From an uncultured bacterium (GTDB lineage Bacteria; Oederibacteriota; PGYV01; Palsa-1178): a DNA stretch of 64,000 bases. The position numbers were made by a program, and so were the translations under genes. The notes under the pieces are model-generated. The model worked only from the letters and a program-made list of their open reading frames with translations, ran no database searches and was not told the origin of the DNA. How positions within the stretch are numbered: position 1 is the stretch's first letter; each line of letters begins with the position of its first letter. Below are positions 9,439 through 17,312 of this stretch, piece after piece. Location of the stretch: NCBI GenBank assembly GCA_937889595.1, contig CALAOR010000010.1, positions 1-64,000 on the forward strand, written 5' to 3'.

Positions 9439-10470
9439 ATGAAAAAAGCCATAACAGCATTTTTAGCCATCACAGCCGTGTTATCATGTTCAAAGATGTC
9501 GCAGCCGACGACTGCGTCCGCAACCGACCCCGCGTCCGCTTCCGCTTACGCCCTGCCTACGGCTACTCCGGGCATGAAAACCTGGGTACAAGGCGAGCGT
9601 TTTTGTGATTTTACCGCGAGGGCGTTTCAAGGCATGTATTCCATAAATGACCGTTTATATGTCGTGGCCGGCAGGGGCGTAAGCAAATGCAGCGGCGACA
9701 CATGGTGGACATCGGATTGTGAAACATGGGTCACATCTTCGGCTAAGGCGGAATTTGCGCCAAGGGATTCATTTGCAGGCGCAGTGTTCAATAATAAAAT
9801 GTGGGTTATTGGGGGATCGGACAAAAATATTTATTTCAAAGACGTGTGGTCATCATCAGACGGTGTAACATGGACGGCAGCTGCCATAACATGGACAGCT
9901 GCGGCATCGGTCCCGGGTTTCAGCGAAAGGGCGGGATTAAGCGCTGCCGTGCTTAAGGATGTTTTATATATTACTGCGGGTTCAAACGGCAAAAAGGAGC
10001 TTAATGATGTATGGTCGTCAAAGGATGGAAATAGCTGGACAAGGCTGAAGGAAGATAATGATAAAGGGTTCCCGCAGAGAACGGGCCATAAGCTGCTCTC
10101 TTACGCGGGGAAACTCTGGATAATAGGCGGGAAAAACGGGGCTGAAAATTTTCTTTCCGATGTGTGGTCATCGGAAAACGGGATTGACTGGAAAATAGCC
10201 ACGCCAAATGCCGGTTTTTCCGGCAGGTCGGACTTTGCGGCCCTTACATATAAGGAACGCATGTGGGTTATGGGCGGGATGGGGGCAAAAGGCGCGCAAA
10301 ATAACGACGTGTGGTGGACGGTTAACGGTTATTACTGGGTTTCAACAACCGCCAAGGCCGATTTTGAAGCAAGGTCGGGGTTTAATGCCGCGGAATATAA
10401 AGGCAGGGTATACCTGACCGGCGGCATATCGGGCGGCAAGTTAAAGAGGGACCTGTGGGTGTCCCAGTGA
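9439..10470 (+). CDS. Kelch-like beta-propeller lipoprotein
   Basis: A 343-residue protein. The N-terminus (MKKAITAFLAITAVLSC) is a lipoprotein signal peptide with lipobox AVLSC, so it should be lipid-anchored in an outer or inner membrane. A Thr/Ser/Ala linker follows. The body has about five repeats of roughly 55 residues with kelch-type patterns: MWVIGGSDKNIYFKDVW, LYITAGSNGKKELNDVW, LWIIGGKNGAENFLSDVW, MWVMGGMGAKGAQNNDVW, VYLTGGISGGKLKRDLW. A short duplication within one repeat repeats WTAA. It overlaps the next lipoprotein gene by four bases (GTGA). No ligand can be named; a surface binding scaffold is likely. Confidence 0.8.
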   Translation: MKKAITAFLAITAVLSCSKMSQPTTASATDPASASAYALPTATPGMKTWVQGERFCDFTARAFQGMYSINDRLYVVAGRGVSKCSGDTWWTSDCETWVTSSAKAEFAPRDSFAGAVFNNKMWVIGGSDKNIYFKDVWSSSDGVTWTAAAITWTAAASVPGFSERAGLSAAVLKDVLYITAGSNGKKELNDVWSSKDGNSWTRLKEDNDKGFPQRTGHKLLSYAGKLWIIGGKNGAENFLSDVWSSENGIDWKIATPNAGFSGRSDFAALTYKERMWVMGGMGAKGAQNNDVWWTVNGYYWVSTTAKADFEARSGFNAAEYKGRVYLTGGISGGKLKRDLWVSQ

Positions 10471-10943
10471 AAAACAAATTACAAATTACTAATTACAAAT
10501 TACTGATTAAAACAATTGCCGCAGTAACCCTGTTTTGTTTGCTCTCCGGATGCGGGGTTATATATTATCACAATCCAGAAAAGGCCAGGGAAACCGCAAG
10601 TGAGTTTTTGAGCTTTTTATATACTGAAAAAAATATTGACAAGGCTTATGCCATGACCAATAAATTTTACAAGGATAATTACGGGCGGCAGGACCTTGTA
10701 AAAGCATCCTCGTATTTCCTTTCTAAATTCGGCAAATTTGAAGGCACAAGGGCAAAGGAGTACTTTACTGAAGGCGGCTCAAAGGAAATAATCGTATTTT
10801 ATACGGCTGTGAGTGAAGGCGGCATGACGTACCAGAAAGTGATCTTAAATGACGAGGGAAAAGACGGATACAAGGTGTCGGGGCTGGTAATATCGGACAC
10901 GCCGTTCATAGGATACAGACTTATAAAGCCTTATAAGGATTAA
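10467..10943 (+). CDS. Small lipoprotein of unknown function
   Basis: A 158-residue protein from GTG at 10467, overlapping the kelch lipoprotein stop as GTGA, which implies translational coupling. The signal peptide ends in a lipobox (LLSGC, about residue 29). The mature part is a small alpha/beta domain (EFLSFLYTEKNIDKAYAM ... IIVFYTAV) resembling NTF2-like or DUF4019-type lipoproteins; this is a weak resemblance. The first codons lie on a tandem aaattac/taattac repeat (10484-10504), which makes the N-terminal KLQITNYKLL stretch low-complexity at DNA level. It probably acts at the membrane with the upstream propeller. Confidence 0.65.
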   Translation: MKNKLQITNYKLLIKTIAAVTLFCLLSGCGVIYYHNPEKARETASEFLSFLYTEKNIDKAYAMTNKFYKDNYGRQDLVKASSYFLSKFGKFEGTRAKEYFTEGGSKEIIVFYTAVSEGGMTYQKVILNDEGKDGYKVSGLVISDTPFIGYRLIKPYKD

Positions 10944-10944
10944 T

Positions 10945-11018
10945 TGATACTGCCGGGAAGTCCTTATGATAGGTCAAGAAAATCAGCCATAATAAAGAGG
11001 GTTTTCAGACAGTATCTG
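10945..11018. repeat. Short copy C of the palindromic repeat family
   Basis: The left end gatactgccgggaa (10945-10958) and right end ttttcagacagtatc (11003-11017) are inverted versions of the same terminal sequence. The centre keeps ccttatgataggtc, as in copies A and B, but the long arms are gone. It lies between the lipoprotein stop and the hemerythrin start. Confidence 0.65.
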
Positions 11019-11056
11019 ATAACCTGCGGGAACTATATAAATAACAGGAGAACAAT

Positions 11057-11464
11057 ATGTATACGGAATGGACGCCTGAAATGTCGGTCGGTATCGGTGA
11101 TATAGATGTGCAGCATAGGAAAATGATCCGCAAGATAAATGAAATATCCGAGGCTGTTGACGCTTCAAAATCAAAGGAAGAAATAACCGAAGCTATCAAG
11201 TTTTTTGAAGTCTATTCGGAAGAGCACTTTAATACCGAAGAAGGGTACATGCAGGTTTACAGGTATCCCGATTACATCGGCCATCAGAAAGAACATAAAC
11301 AGATCCTGGAGGACATGGCTCAAGTCAGGGAAAAATTCAATCGTGGCGAGATAACCGAAAAAGAAGTTTACGAAGGAAGCCGTAAAGTGGCCGAATGGTT
11401 TGTGGTGCACATGAAGACAACGGACAGCAGGATGGCGGTTTTTTTGAGGGGGAAGGTTAAGTAG
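11057..11464 (+). CDS. Bacteriohemerythrin
   Basis: A 135-residue four-helix protein that binds O2 (or senses it, or NO) at a non-haem di-iron site in the cytoplasm. All ligand motifs are visible: W-x-PEMSVGIGDIDVQH (first His), EEHFNTEEGYM (His and Glu), YPDYIGHQKEHKQIL (two His), and WFVVHMKTTDSRM (His and Asp). The length matches single-domain members. AGGAG lies 7 bases before ATG. In an anaerobe it most likely buffers or senses oxygen. It stands alone behind a repeat element. Confidence 0.93.
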   Translation: MYTEWTPEMSVGIGDIDVQHRKMIRKINEISEAVDASKSKEEITEAIKFFEVYSEEHFNTEEGYMQVYRYPDYIGHQKEHKQILEDMAQVREKFNRGEITEKEVYEGSRKVAEWFVVHMKTTDSRMAVFLRGKVK

Positions 11465-11560
11465 ATTGCGGATTTTGGATTGCGGATTGGCTTAGCGCGC
11501 AGTGCCGGGCGGGCAGTACGACAGCAGACTTTAAATCGTAAAAAGAAAAGAGGCGCATCA

Positions 11561-11878
11561 ATGAGCTTAAAATTCGGAACGTATGATTTTGAAGGGCCCT
11601 ATCCGTCAACGATGCAGATGTACGAAAAGCCAGGCGTTTATATAGTGTTATGCAAGGACTACAAGATTGACGCCAGGTATTACCTGCTCGACGTTCAGGA
11701 ATCGGATAAGGTCAGGACCCATGCTACTACCAGTCCGAATACGGTCTGCTGGACAAAAAACTGCCACGGCGTAGGCACTATAGCTGTGGCTGTTTGTTAC
11801 ATGGAAAAAGCTACAAAAGAAGAACGGGCAAAAGCGGCAAAATATTTGCGCGACCTCTACGATGTGCCGTGCAAGTGA
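11561..11878 (+). CDS. GIY-YIG-like small protein
   Basis: A 105-residue protein starting at ATG 11561; the frame is open upstream to 11480 but that part has no ribosome site. KPGVYIVLC followed 20 residues later by LLDVQESDKVRTHA matches the GIY-YIG fold layout, in which those positions read GVYxIY and xVGEsxdVkxRl. The expected second half is present as CWTKNCHGVGTIAVAV. Several nuclease residues differ: the YIG Gly and catalytic Arg are not in standard positions, and H is found where R is expected. It may therefore be a non-catalytic relative. The stop overlaps the next gene's longest possible start. The GIY-YIG placement is by resemblance. Confidence 0.55.
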   Translation: MSLKFGTYDFEGPYPSTMQMYEKPGVYIVLCKDYKIDARYYLLDVQESDKVRTHATTSPNTVCWTKNCHGVGTIAVAVCYMEKATKEERAKAAKYLRDLYDVPCK

Positions 11879-13865
11879 CATTCCCCGGTTAATGCCGCGC
11901 CTGGACCGCAGTTTATGCATGTTTTTACAGCAAATCGCTGTATCCGTATTTTTTTCAGTGTATATTTTAACATGCAGGGCCCTGTATTATTATGACCATT
12001 TAAAATACGCCGCATACCTAAAATCCCCCAATATCTGGTTTGAAGCCGCAGGTCTGGGCGCGGTCATCGCGTTTGTCCTTCATATGACTGCGGGCCGGTT
12101 GAACCGGGAAAATATGCCCGGGACCAGGCTTCAAATCGCCGGCGCGGCCGTGTTATTTGCCATGATTTCCGCGTCTTTCTTTCTTTTGAAATTTGAATTT
12201 TCGTATGACCGCTTGTTTATTTTGTGCCTGAATAATACGTTTGCCGCCGTTATAATATTTATGTCAAGCGGCATAACCCGGGACAGGCTTAAACATGCGC
12301 CGGGCCAAAAAACGGATAAAAAGGGCCCGGACCGGGCCGTTGTTGTTATTTTCCTAGCGGTGATCACAACCGTAATATTTCAAAAAACATTTTCTTTTCA
12401 CCAGGCCTTTTATACCCAGGCCAAAGATGCCGGGATATATTTTAACGCCATGTGGAATATCATAAATTCCCACAGTCAATTTACATGCGCGGACGGGTAT
12501 CTGGACCATAGGGGCGTTCATTTCCAGCCGATGATGTATTTGTTTGCGCCTTTAATGCTGTTAAAAGACGACGGAGCGATATTTTTCTTTTTGCAGGCGT
12601 TTTTTCTCGGACTTTCCGGTTTTTATATGTATCTGCTGTCCGTGAAACTTCTTAAGAACAAACACGCCGCATTTCTTATAATGCTGGCTTATTGTATAAG
12701 CCCCTATTTTTTCAGGATAACCGATTATAATTTTAAATTCTCGTCCATTTACGCCGCAGCCTTCCTGGCCATGTTGTACCACGCCGAGAGAGGAGAGTTC
12801 ATTCCCTCGGTAGCTGCCGTTATTGCCGCCATATGTGTAAAGGAGGAGGCTGCGCTATATACAGGGTTTATTCTGGTGTTCCTGGGTTTAAGAAAAAATG
12901 ACACGCGGTATTACCTATTGTCTGCCGCTATTTTTATTTATTTTGCCGTAGTGACTTTCCTTGTGATACCGGCATATAACCCCGGTAACTCGTATTTTTC
13001 AGGGTGGATTACAGACTCAATAATGAGCATCAAGCCGTTTTTTAACACTGCAATGCTGAAACAGCTTGTTTTTTTCCTTGCGGGGGTGCTGTTCCTGGCG
13101 CTGTATCCTTCCAGCGCGTTTGTTTTAATCCTTCTCCCGCCGCTTATAGTCCAGACCGCGGCTTACACGCCGGTTTTTCTTATTTTTTTCTTTTACCATT
13201 CGGCCATGGTCACCCCGGCATTGTTCGCAACTGCCATGTACAATTATGAAAAGATCAGCCGTGTTGTAAAGGAAAAGAACCCGGGAACACGGGTATTTGC
13301 CGCGTCATTTCTCATACTTATACTGCAAACCCAGTATCATATTGCGTATGCTCCGCTGTCATCAGTGACAGGCGCCGCGCTGGCCTGCGTGATGTTCCTG
13401 TCGTTCCCGTACATTTATTTACGCGTAAAAACACCAGTACTGCTGAAACAGTCTTTTATCGCTTTAAGCGTAATAATAATTTTTTTGGCCGGATATGCAG
13501 CTTTTTATAATGCCAGGCTGGATTTTATCCCGCCTGCGGACAGGGAAGCTATCCGGGAAGCCATGAAACTGCTGCCTGAAGACAAGAATATACCGGTCAT
13601 AGCGAATACAAACATAGTGCCGCATATATCAGACAGAAAATACGTGGATTTTATAGAAAGTGAGATCGCGTTCAGGGCGGTGACGATCAGCAAGTCCAGG
13701 GTCTTTTACCTGCTTGAGAATTTAAAGTCAAATACCTATAGCGGGATGAATTCGGCAATGCGGGACAGGGAATTTGCTGAAACCGCGGTAAAGAACGGGT
13801 TCAAAGGCGATCTGATATTCAGTAAGGACCTGGTCTGGCTCTATAAATTTGTAAAGGCAAATTGA
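11862..13865 (+). CDS. DUF2079 polytopic membrane protein
   Basis: Up to 667 residues. ATG 11862 overlaps the previous stop by 17 bases; ATG 11892 or 11919 are alternatives and none has a clear ribosome site. About 12 hydrophobic segments are visible. The segment from residue 180 has the DUF2079 hallmarks: an aromatic-rich FHQAFYTQAKDAGIYFNAMW, then DHRGVHFQPMMYLFAPL. The family resembles GT-C glycosyltransferases such as those that use polyprenyl-phosphate sugars, with a large C-terminal soluble part (here 555-667). Enzymatic activity is unproven for the family. Confidence 0.75.
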   Translation: MCRASDIPRLMPRLDRSLCMFLQQIAVSVFFSVYILTCRALYYYDHLKYAAYLKSPNIWFEAAGLGAVIAFVLHMTAGRLNRENMPGTRLQIAGAAVLFAMISASFFLLKFEFSYDRLFILCLNNTFAAVIIFMSSGITRDRLKHAPGQKTDKKGPDRAVVVIFLAVITTVIFQKTFSFHQAFYTQAKDAGIYFNAMWNIINSHSQFTCADGYLDHRGVHFQPMMYLFAPLMLLKDDGAIFFFLQAFFLGLSGFYMYLLSVKLLKNKHAAFLIMLAYCISPYFFRITDYNFKFSSIYAAAFLAMLYHAERGEFIPSVAAVIAAICVKEEAALYTGFILVFLGLRKNDTRYYLLSAAIFIYFAVVTFLVIPAYNPGNSYFSGWITDSIMSIKPFFNTAMLKQLVFFLAGVLFLALYPSSAFVLILLPPLIVQTAAYTPVFLIFFFYHSAMVTPALFATAMYNYEKISRVVKEKNPGTRVFAASFLILILQTQYHIAYAPLSSVTGAALACVMFLSFPYIYLRVKTPVLLKQSFIALSVIIIFLAGYAAFYNARLDFIPPADREAIREAMKLLPEDKNIPVIANTNIVPHISDRKYVDFIESEIAFRAVTISKSRVFYLLENLKSNTYSGMNSAMRDREFAETAVKNGFKGDLIFSKDLVWLYKFVKAN

Positions 13866-13900
13866 AATCCGGGATTTAAACCCGCAAAAACCCGCATTAG

Positions 13901-14111
13901 ATGCTGCCGGAAAAGCATGTCATGTACCTTAAGCTACTGCGAATGGTACATGGCCTTTATGATAAGTCGTGTGTGGTACGAACTTTAATTTTTCTATGGA
14001 TTTTGCGCTTATATTATATAGGGGAATCGCGCAAAGGCCATAGAAAAATTAAAGTTCGTACCGCACACGAAAGGAAACACGTCATATTAATGATGGTTTT
14101 CCGACAGTCTC
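13901..14111. repeat. Palindromic repeat element, copy B (complete)
   Basis: Terminal inverted repeats ctgccggaaaagc (13904-13916) and ttttccgacagtctc (14097-14111) bound a 210-base element. Inside are a small hairpin, catgtacc (13921-13928) with ggtacatg (13945-13952), and a long one with 41-base arms (13968-14008 and about 14028-14069). Arm sequence differs from copy A at many positions, yet the two arms still match each other. It fills the start of the 438-base gap before the hydrolase. Confidence 0.78.
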
Positions 14112-14179
14112 AAAAAAATACCATTACCCCGGCCTGTATTGACCCTGTTTATTGCGTACGTTCTGAAAATGCCTTTGTA

Positions 14180-14229
14180 TTGACTAATAGTAAGAATATA
14201 TTGACTAAAAGTAAGGCGCATATTGACTA
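14180..14229 (+). promoter_or_regulatory. Three phased TTGACTA direct repeats, likely operator or promoter region
   Basis: TTGACTA occurs at 14180, 14201 and 14223, spaced 21 and 22 bases (two helical turns). The first two continue as ...AGTAAG. The third could serve as -35 with TTATAT at 14244-14249. It lies 80-125 bases before the dienelactone hydrolase start. A regulator that binds direct repeats is inferred. Confidence 0.45.
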
Positions 14230-14303
14230 TAAGGATATAAATGTTATATATATTTCGTTCGGTAAAAATTTAAGCAAAATAATATTTTTAGAGGAGGAAA
14301 ACA

Positions 14304-15119
14304 GTGGATAAAAAATTTTTGATCCCGGTTTTAGCAGTGTTTTTATTGATCCTTGCCAATTCCATAGTGTTTGCGGAAGCCGAAATTGTGGCCAAAGACG
14401 TCGAGTACAGGGACGGGAATGCCGTGCTGGAAGGTTACGCAGTTTACGACAGCGCCAAGGCTGGAAAAGTGCCCGGCATTATCATAGTACATGAGTGGAA
14501 CGGGCTGGGTAAGTACGTCAAAGGCAGGGCCCGGCAACTTGCCTTAATGGGTTACTCGGTATTTTGCGCGGATATTTACGGCAAAGGCATAAGGCCCAAA
14601 AACCCGGAGGAGTCCGGAAAAGAGGCAGGCATATACAGGGCGGACAGGAAACTCATGCGCTCACGCGTCAATGCGGCCCTGGAAGAGATGAAGAAAATGA
14701 ACATATCTGACAATACAAGGATCGCGGCTATGGGGTACTGCTTCGGCGGCGGGGTAGTGCTTGAACTTGCCCGCAGCGGCGCGAATATTCCGGGTGTTGT
14801 GGTTTTTCACGGGAACCTGGACACGCCCGAGCCGGCAAAGCCGGGTGATATAAAGGCAAAAGTGCTTGTGTTGCACGGCGCGGATGACCCATATTCGCCT
14901 GCGGACAAGATAAAAATTTTCCAGGATGAAATGCGGGGGGCAAATGTGGACTGGCAGATGAATTTTTACGGCGGGGCCGTCCACGGGTTTACAAACCCTG
15001 ATAATGGCTCAAACACTTCGACAGGTGTTGCCTATAATAAAGAGGTTGACATGCGTTCGTGGGAAGCCATGAAGGCCTTCTTTAAGGAACTATTCGAAAA
15101 AAAGGAAGCAGTCAAATAA
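14304..15119 (+). CDS. Exported dienelactone hydrolase family protein
   Basis: A 271-residue alpha/beta hydrolase from GTG 14304 with GAGGAGG just upstream. Residues 1-24 are a signal peptide (VLAVFLLILANSIVFA), so it acts in the periplasm or outside. The Cys-Asp-His triad of the family is visible: MGYCFGGG (nucleophile Cys, about 148), HGADDPYS (Asp, about 193) and GAVHGFTN (His, about 225). The oxyanion region has HEWNGL. Relatives cleave dienelactones, but most exported homologues have unknown ester substrates. Pirin lies 58 bases downstream and may be co-transcribed. Confidence 0.88.
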   Translation: MDKKFLIPVLAVFLLILANSIVFAEAEIVAKDVEYRDGNAVLEGYAVYDSAKAGKVPGIIIVHEWNGLGKYVKGRARQLALMGYSVFCADIYGKGIRPKNPEESGKEAGIYRADRKLMRSRVNAALEEMKKMNISDNTRIAAMGYCFGGGVVLELARSGANIPGVVVFHGNLDTPEPAKPGDIKAKVLVLHGADDPYSPADKIKIFQDEMRGANVDWQMNFYGGAVHGFTNPDNGSNTSTGVAYNKEVDMRSWEAMKAFFKELFEKKEAVK

Positions 15120-15177
15120 AAAGGATCTTTATGTTGAGCCGGGGAGGAAAAGTCATGGAAAAAGAAACGGCTATATC

Positions 15178-16083
15178 ATGACGCGCCATAGAAAGAAAAG
15201 GATGGTCATTAAGGCGAGGCCCACCCTTGAGGGCGCAGGGGTGCATCTTAAACGGGCGATCGGGTTTTCCAGCACCAATATCGCGGACCCGTTCCTTCTT
15301 CTTGATCATTTTCATTCGGACGACCCTGGGGATTATATTGCGGGTTTTCCGTGGCATCCGCACCGCGGCATTGAAACAATAACATACATGCTGGAAGGAA
15401 TGATAGAGCATGGGGACTCAATGGGGAACAAAGGCGTTATAAATCCGGGTGATGTGCAGTGGATGACAGCGGGAAGCGGCATCATACACCAGGAAATGCC
15501 AAAAGGCTCAAAGAACGGGAGCATGCATGGTTTTCAACTATGGGCAAACCTTCCGGCAGCTGATAAAATGATGGAACCGAGATACAGGGAAGTTTTAAGC
15601 GGGGATATACCACATGTAAAAGAACCCGGCGCGCTTATAAGGGTCATAGCCGGCGCGGTGGGAAACGTTGCCGGGCCCGTGAGGGATATAGTGACGGACC
15701 CCGAGTATCTTGATGTTACAGTCGAACCAGGGGTGGTGTTTTCCAGGAATGTCAAGCCCGGGCATACGGTTATTGCATATGTTATCGAAGGTGATGGAAA
15801 TTTTGGAAAGCCGGTGAATGATATTGTGGAAGAACTGGAAAAACACACCGCAGGCAACAGCGTGGACAACAATACCGGCGCGGAAAATCTGATAATATAC
15901 GCAGACGGAGACAGCATAAGCGTCAAGGCGGGAAAAAATGGCACAAGGTTCCTGCTGATATCGGGAAAACCCATTAATGAGCCAATAGCATGGTCCGGGC
16001 CGATAGTGATGAACACGGAAGAAGAATTAAGGATTGCTTTTGAAGAATATGAGAACGGTACTTTCTTGAAGCACAAGGCATGA
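15178..16083 (+). CDS. Pirin family protein (bicupin)
   Basis: A 301-residue cytoplasmic bicupin. The N-terminal cupin has DPFLLLDHF, the metal-site HPHRGIETITYMLEG (His, His, later Glu) and GSGIIHQEMP, which together supply the iron ligands of pirins. The C-terminal cupin begins near residue 180 (VIAYVIEGDGNF). YhaK/PirA-type members oxidise quercetin; others regulate metabolic enzymes. The role here is unknown. The first ATG is 15178; there is no clear ribosome site, and translation may depend on the upstream short frame at 15154, which stops within this start region (ATCATGA). Confidence 0.88.
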   Translation: MTRHRKKRMVIKARPTLEGAGVHLKRAIGFSSTNIADPFLLLDHFHSDDPGDYIAGFPWHPHRGIETITYMLEGMIEHGDSMGNKGVINPGDVQWMTAGSGIIHQEMPKGSKNGSMHGFQLWANLPAADKMMEPRYREVLSGDIPHVKEPGALIRVIAGAVGNVAGPVRDIVTDPEYLDVTVEPGVVFSRNVKPGHTVIAYVIEGDGNFGKPVNDIVEELEKHTAGNSVDNNTGAENLIIYADGDSISVKAGKNGTRFLLISGKPINEPIAWSGPIVMNTEEELRIAFEEYENGTFLKHKA

Positions 16084-16119
16084 TAGACAAGTGTTTTTGT
16101 TAAAAACAGGGGGTAAAAA

Positions 16120-16263
16120 ATGGATTTGTTATTCCGGCTGTTTTTTTCATGTGCTGTGCTGCATTCCGGTTTTTCACTTTTGTCGTGTTATTGCGTGCGT
16201 TGGCCGGTTTTTGCCGGTAAAAAGCGGTTGACCGTCAGTTTTGTCAAAATAAAATACAGGTAA
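16120..16263 (+). CDS. Possible small Cys-containing hydrophobic peptide
   Basis: A 47-codon ORF starting at ATG 16120 behind GGGGG-taaaaa. The predicted peptide has a hydrophobic N-terminal stretch with Cys and ends KIKYR. No family is recognised. The evidence is only the ribosome site and an open frame, so it may be chance. Confidence 0.25.
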   Translation: MDLLFRLFFSCAVLHSGFSLLSCYCVRWPVFAGKKRLTVSFVKIKYR

Positions 16264-16280
16264 GTAATAGCGTAATAAAT

Positions 16281-16309
16281 TTGACGGAATAATCGCAATG
16301 ATATATAAT
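16281..16309 (+). promoter_or_regulatory. Promoter for response regulator 1
   Basis: TTGACG (16281-16286), 17 bases, TATAAT (16304-16309), 34 bases before ATG. The second regulator gene has the same arrangement. Confidence 0.62.
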
Positions 16310-16343
16310 ATTACCGGATGTACAAAAACCGGGGAGCTGATAA

Positions 16344-16730
16344 ATGCACATAATGGTTGTTGATGATGAAGATGATATCGTCAGGCTGACAAGCACAATT
16401 TTTGAGTTATATAATCATAAGGTCACAAGGACTAATTCCGGAAATGAATGCATGGAAAAATTAAATGCGGGGATCATTCCCGATGTCATACTGCTTGACC
16501 TGATGATGCCGGGATTATCCGGGTATGAAACATGCAGGATGATAAAAGCGGACCCAAGGTTCAATAAGATACCTGTAATAATATTTTCCGCAAAAACAGG
16601 CAAGGACGATATCGCTGAAGCGTATAAGCTCGGGATTGACGGTTATATTACAAAACCGTTTGACCCGCTTGACATGGTTAAGCAGATTGAAAAGAGCGTA
16701 AAACCGGCAGCCGGGCATGGATCTGTATGA
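16344..16730 (+). CDS. CheY-like single-domain response regulator (copy 1)
   Basis: A 128-residue receiver domain without an output domain. The acidic pocket (VVDDEDD), the phospho-acceptor Asp in VILLDLMMPG (about 54), Ser in IIFSAK and Lys-Pro in ITKPFDP are all present, so it should be phosphorylated by a sensor kinase encoded elsewhere. ATG at 16344 follows GGGGAGCTG. It is about 70 percent identical by eye to the protein at 17.3 kb, so the pair arose by duplication; repeats fill the gap between them. Confidence 0.92.
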   Translation: MHIMVVDDEDDIVRLTSTIFELYNHKVTRTNSGNECMEKLNAGIIPDVILLDLMMPGLSGYETCRMIKADPRFNKIPVIIFSAKTGKDDIAEAYKLGIDGYITKPFDPLDMVKQIEKSVKPAAGHGSV

Positions 16731-16800
16731 CATGAAAGTATCTGACCTGAAAAAGCCGGTTTTGATATCGCTGGAAAAATTTTATCAGTGCCGGACCCTA

Positions 16801-16907
16801 CTTATCATTAAGGCCATGTACCATTCGCAGTAGCTCAGGTACATGGCATGCCCGTGTACCATTCGCAGTAGCTTAAGGTACATGGCATGCTTTTCCGACA
16901 ATATCTA
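16801..16907. repeat. Palindromic repeat family, copy D1 (reverse orientation, hairpin unit duplicated)
   Basis: Read on the minus strand, this is the left half of copy B: terminal ttgtcggaaaagc (16890-16902), then catgccatgtacc ... ggtaca hairpins. The hairpin unit occurs twice, at 16813-16850 and 16853-16890. The long arms of the element are absent. Confidence 0.68.
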
Positions 16908-17182
16908 AATAGTTTTCTAAACCCATATTTGACATATTTTTGAGACTCCTTTTCAACGCTTACAATATTCGCGCCCAACAACTTTAACACCCATGTACCA
17001 CTCGCTATTGCTCGGGTGCATGGCATGTTTTCCGACAGTATCTAAATAGCTTTCTAAACCCATATTTGACATATTTTTGAGACTCCTTTTTAACGCTTAC
17101 AATATTCGCACCCAACAACTTTGACACCCATGTACCACTCGCTATTGCTCGGGTGCATGGCATGTTTTCCGACAGTATCTAA
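16891..17182. repeat. 137-bp tandem repeat, two copies plus partial third end
   Basis: ttttccgaca recurs at 16891, 17028 and 17165, exactly 137 bases apart. The units in between are nearly identical, with a handful of substitutions. Each carries tctaaacccatatttgaca, a central AT-rich part, and a hairpin (ccatgtacc with ggtgcatgg, one G-T pair). The family's terminal sequence closes each unit, so the elements have inserted or expanded head-to-tail. This occupies most of the 582-base gap between the two regulators. Confidence 0.78.
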
Positions 17183-17246
17183 ATAATTATCTAATCCCGT
17201 ATTCTTGCCATCAGTCTGTTTATGTTATTACATGCCTGTAATTAAT

Positions 17247-17275
17247 TTGACAAATCAACCGAAATGATATACAAT
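17247..17275 (+). promoter_or_regulatory. Promoter for response regulator 2
   Basis: TTGACA (17247-17252), 17 bases, TACAAT (17270-17275), 37 bases before ATG. Confidence 0.62.
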
Positions 17276-17312
17276 AGGCTCATTAGACATACATAAAATA
17301 AGGAGCCTATAT

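Noticed and set aside
13901-14311. 136-residue open frame before the hydrolase
   Set aside because: It reads straight through the palindromic element and the TTGACTA repeats, has no family pattern, and overlaps the well-supported GTG start of the hydrolase.
16835-17026. 63-residue minus-strand frame between the two regulators
   Set aside because: It translates hairpin repeats and contains the same peptide phrase several times because the DNA is repeated.
16801-17182. Possible CRISPR array (regularly spaced repeats)
   Set aside because: The period is 137 bases, the whole unit including the would-be spacer is repeated, and there are no cas genes.
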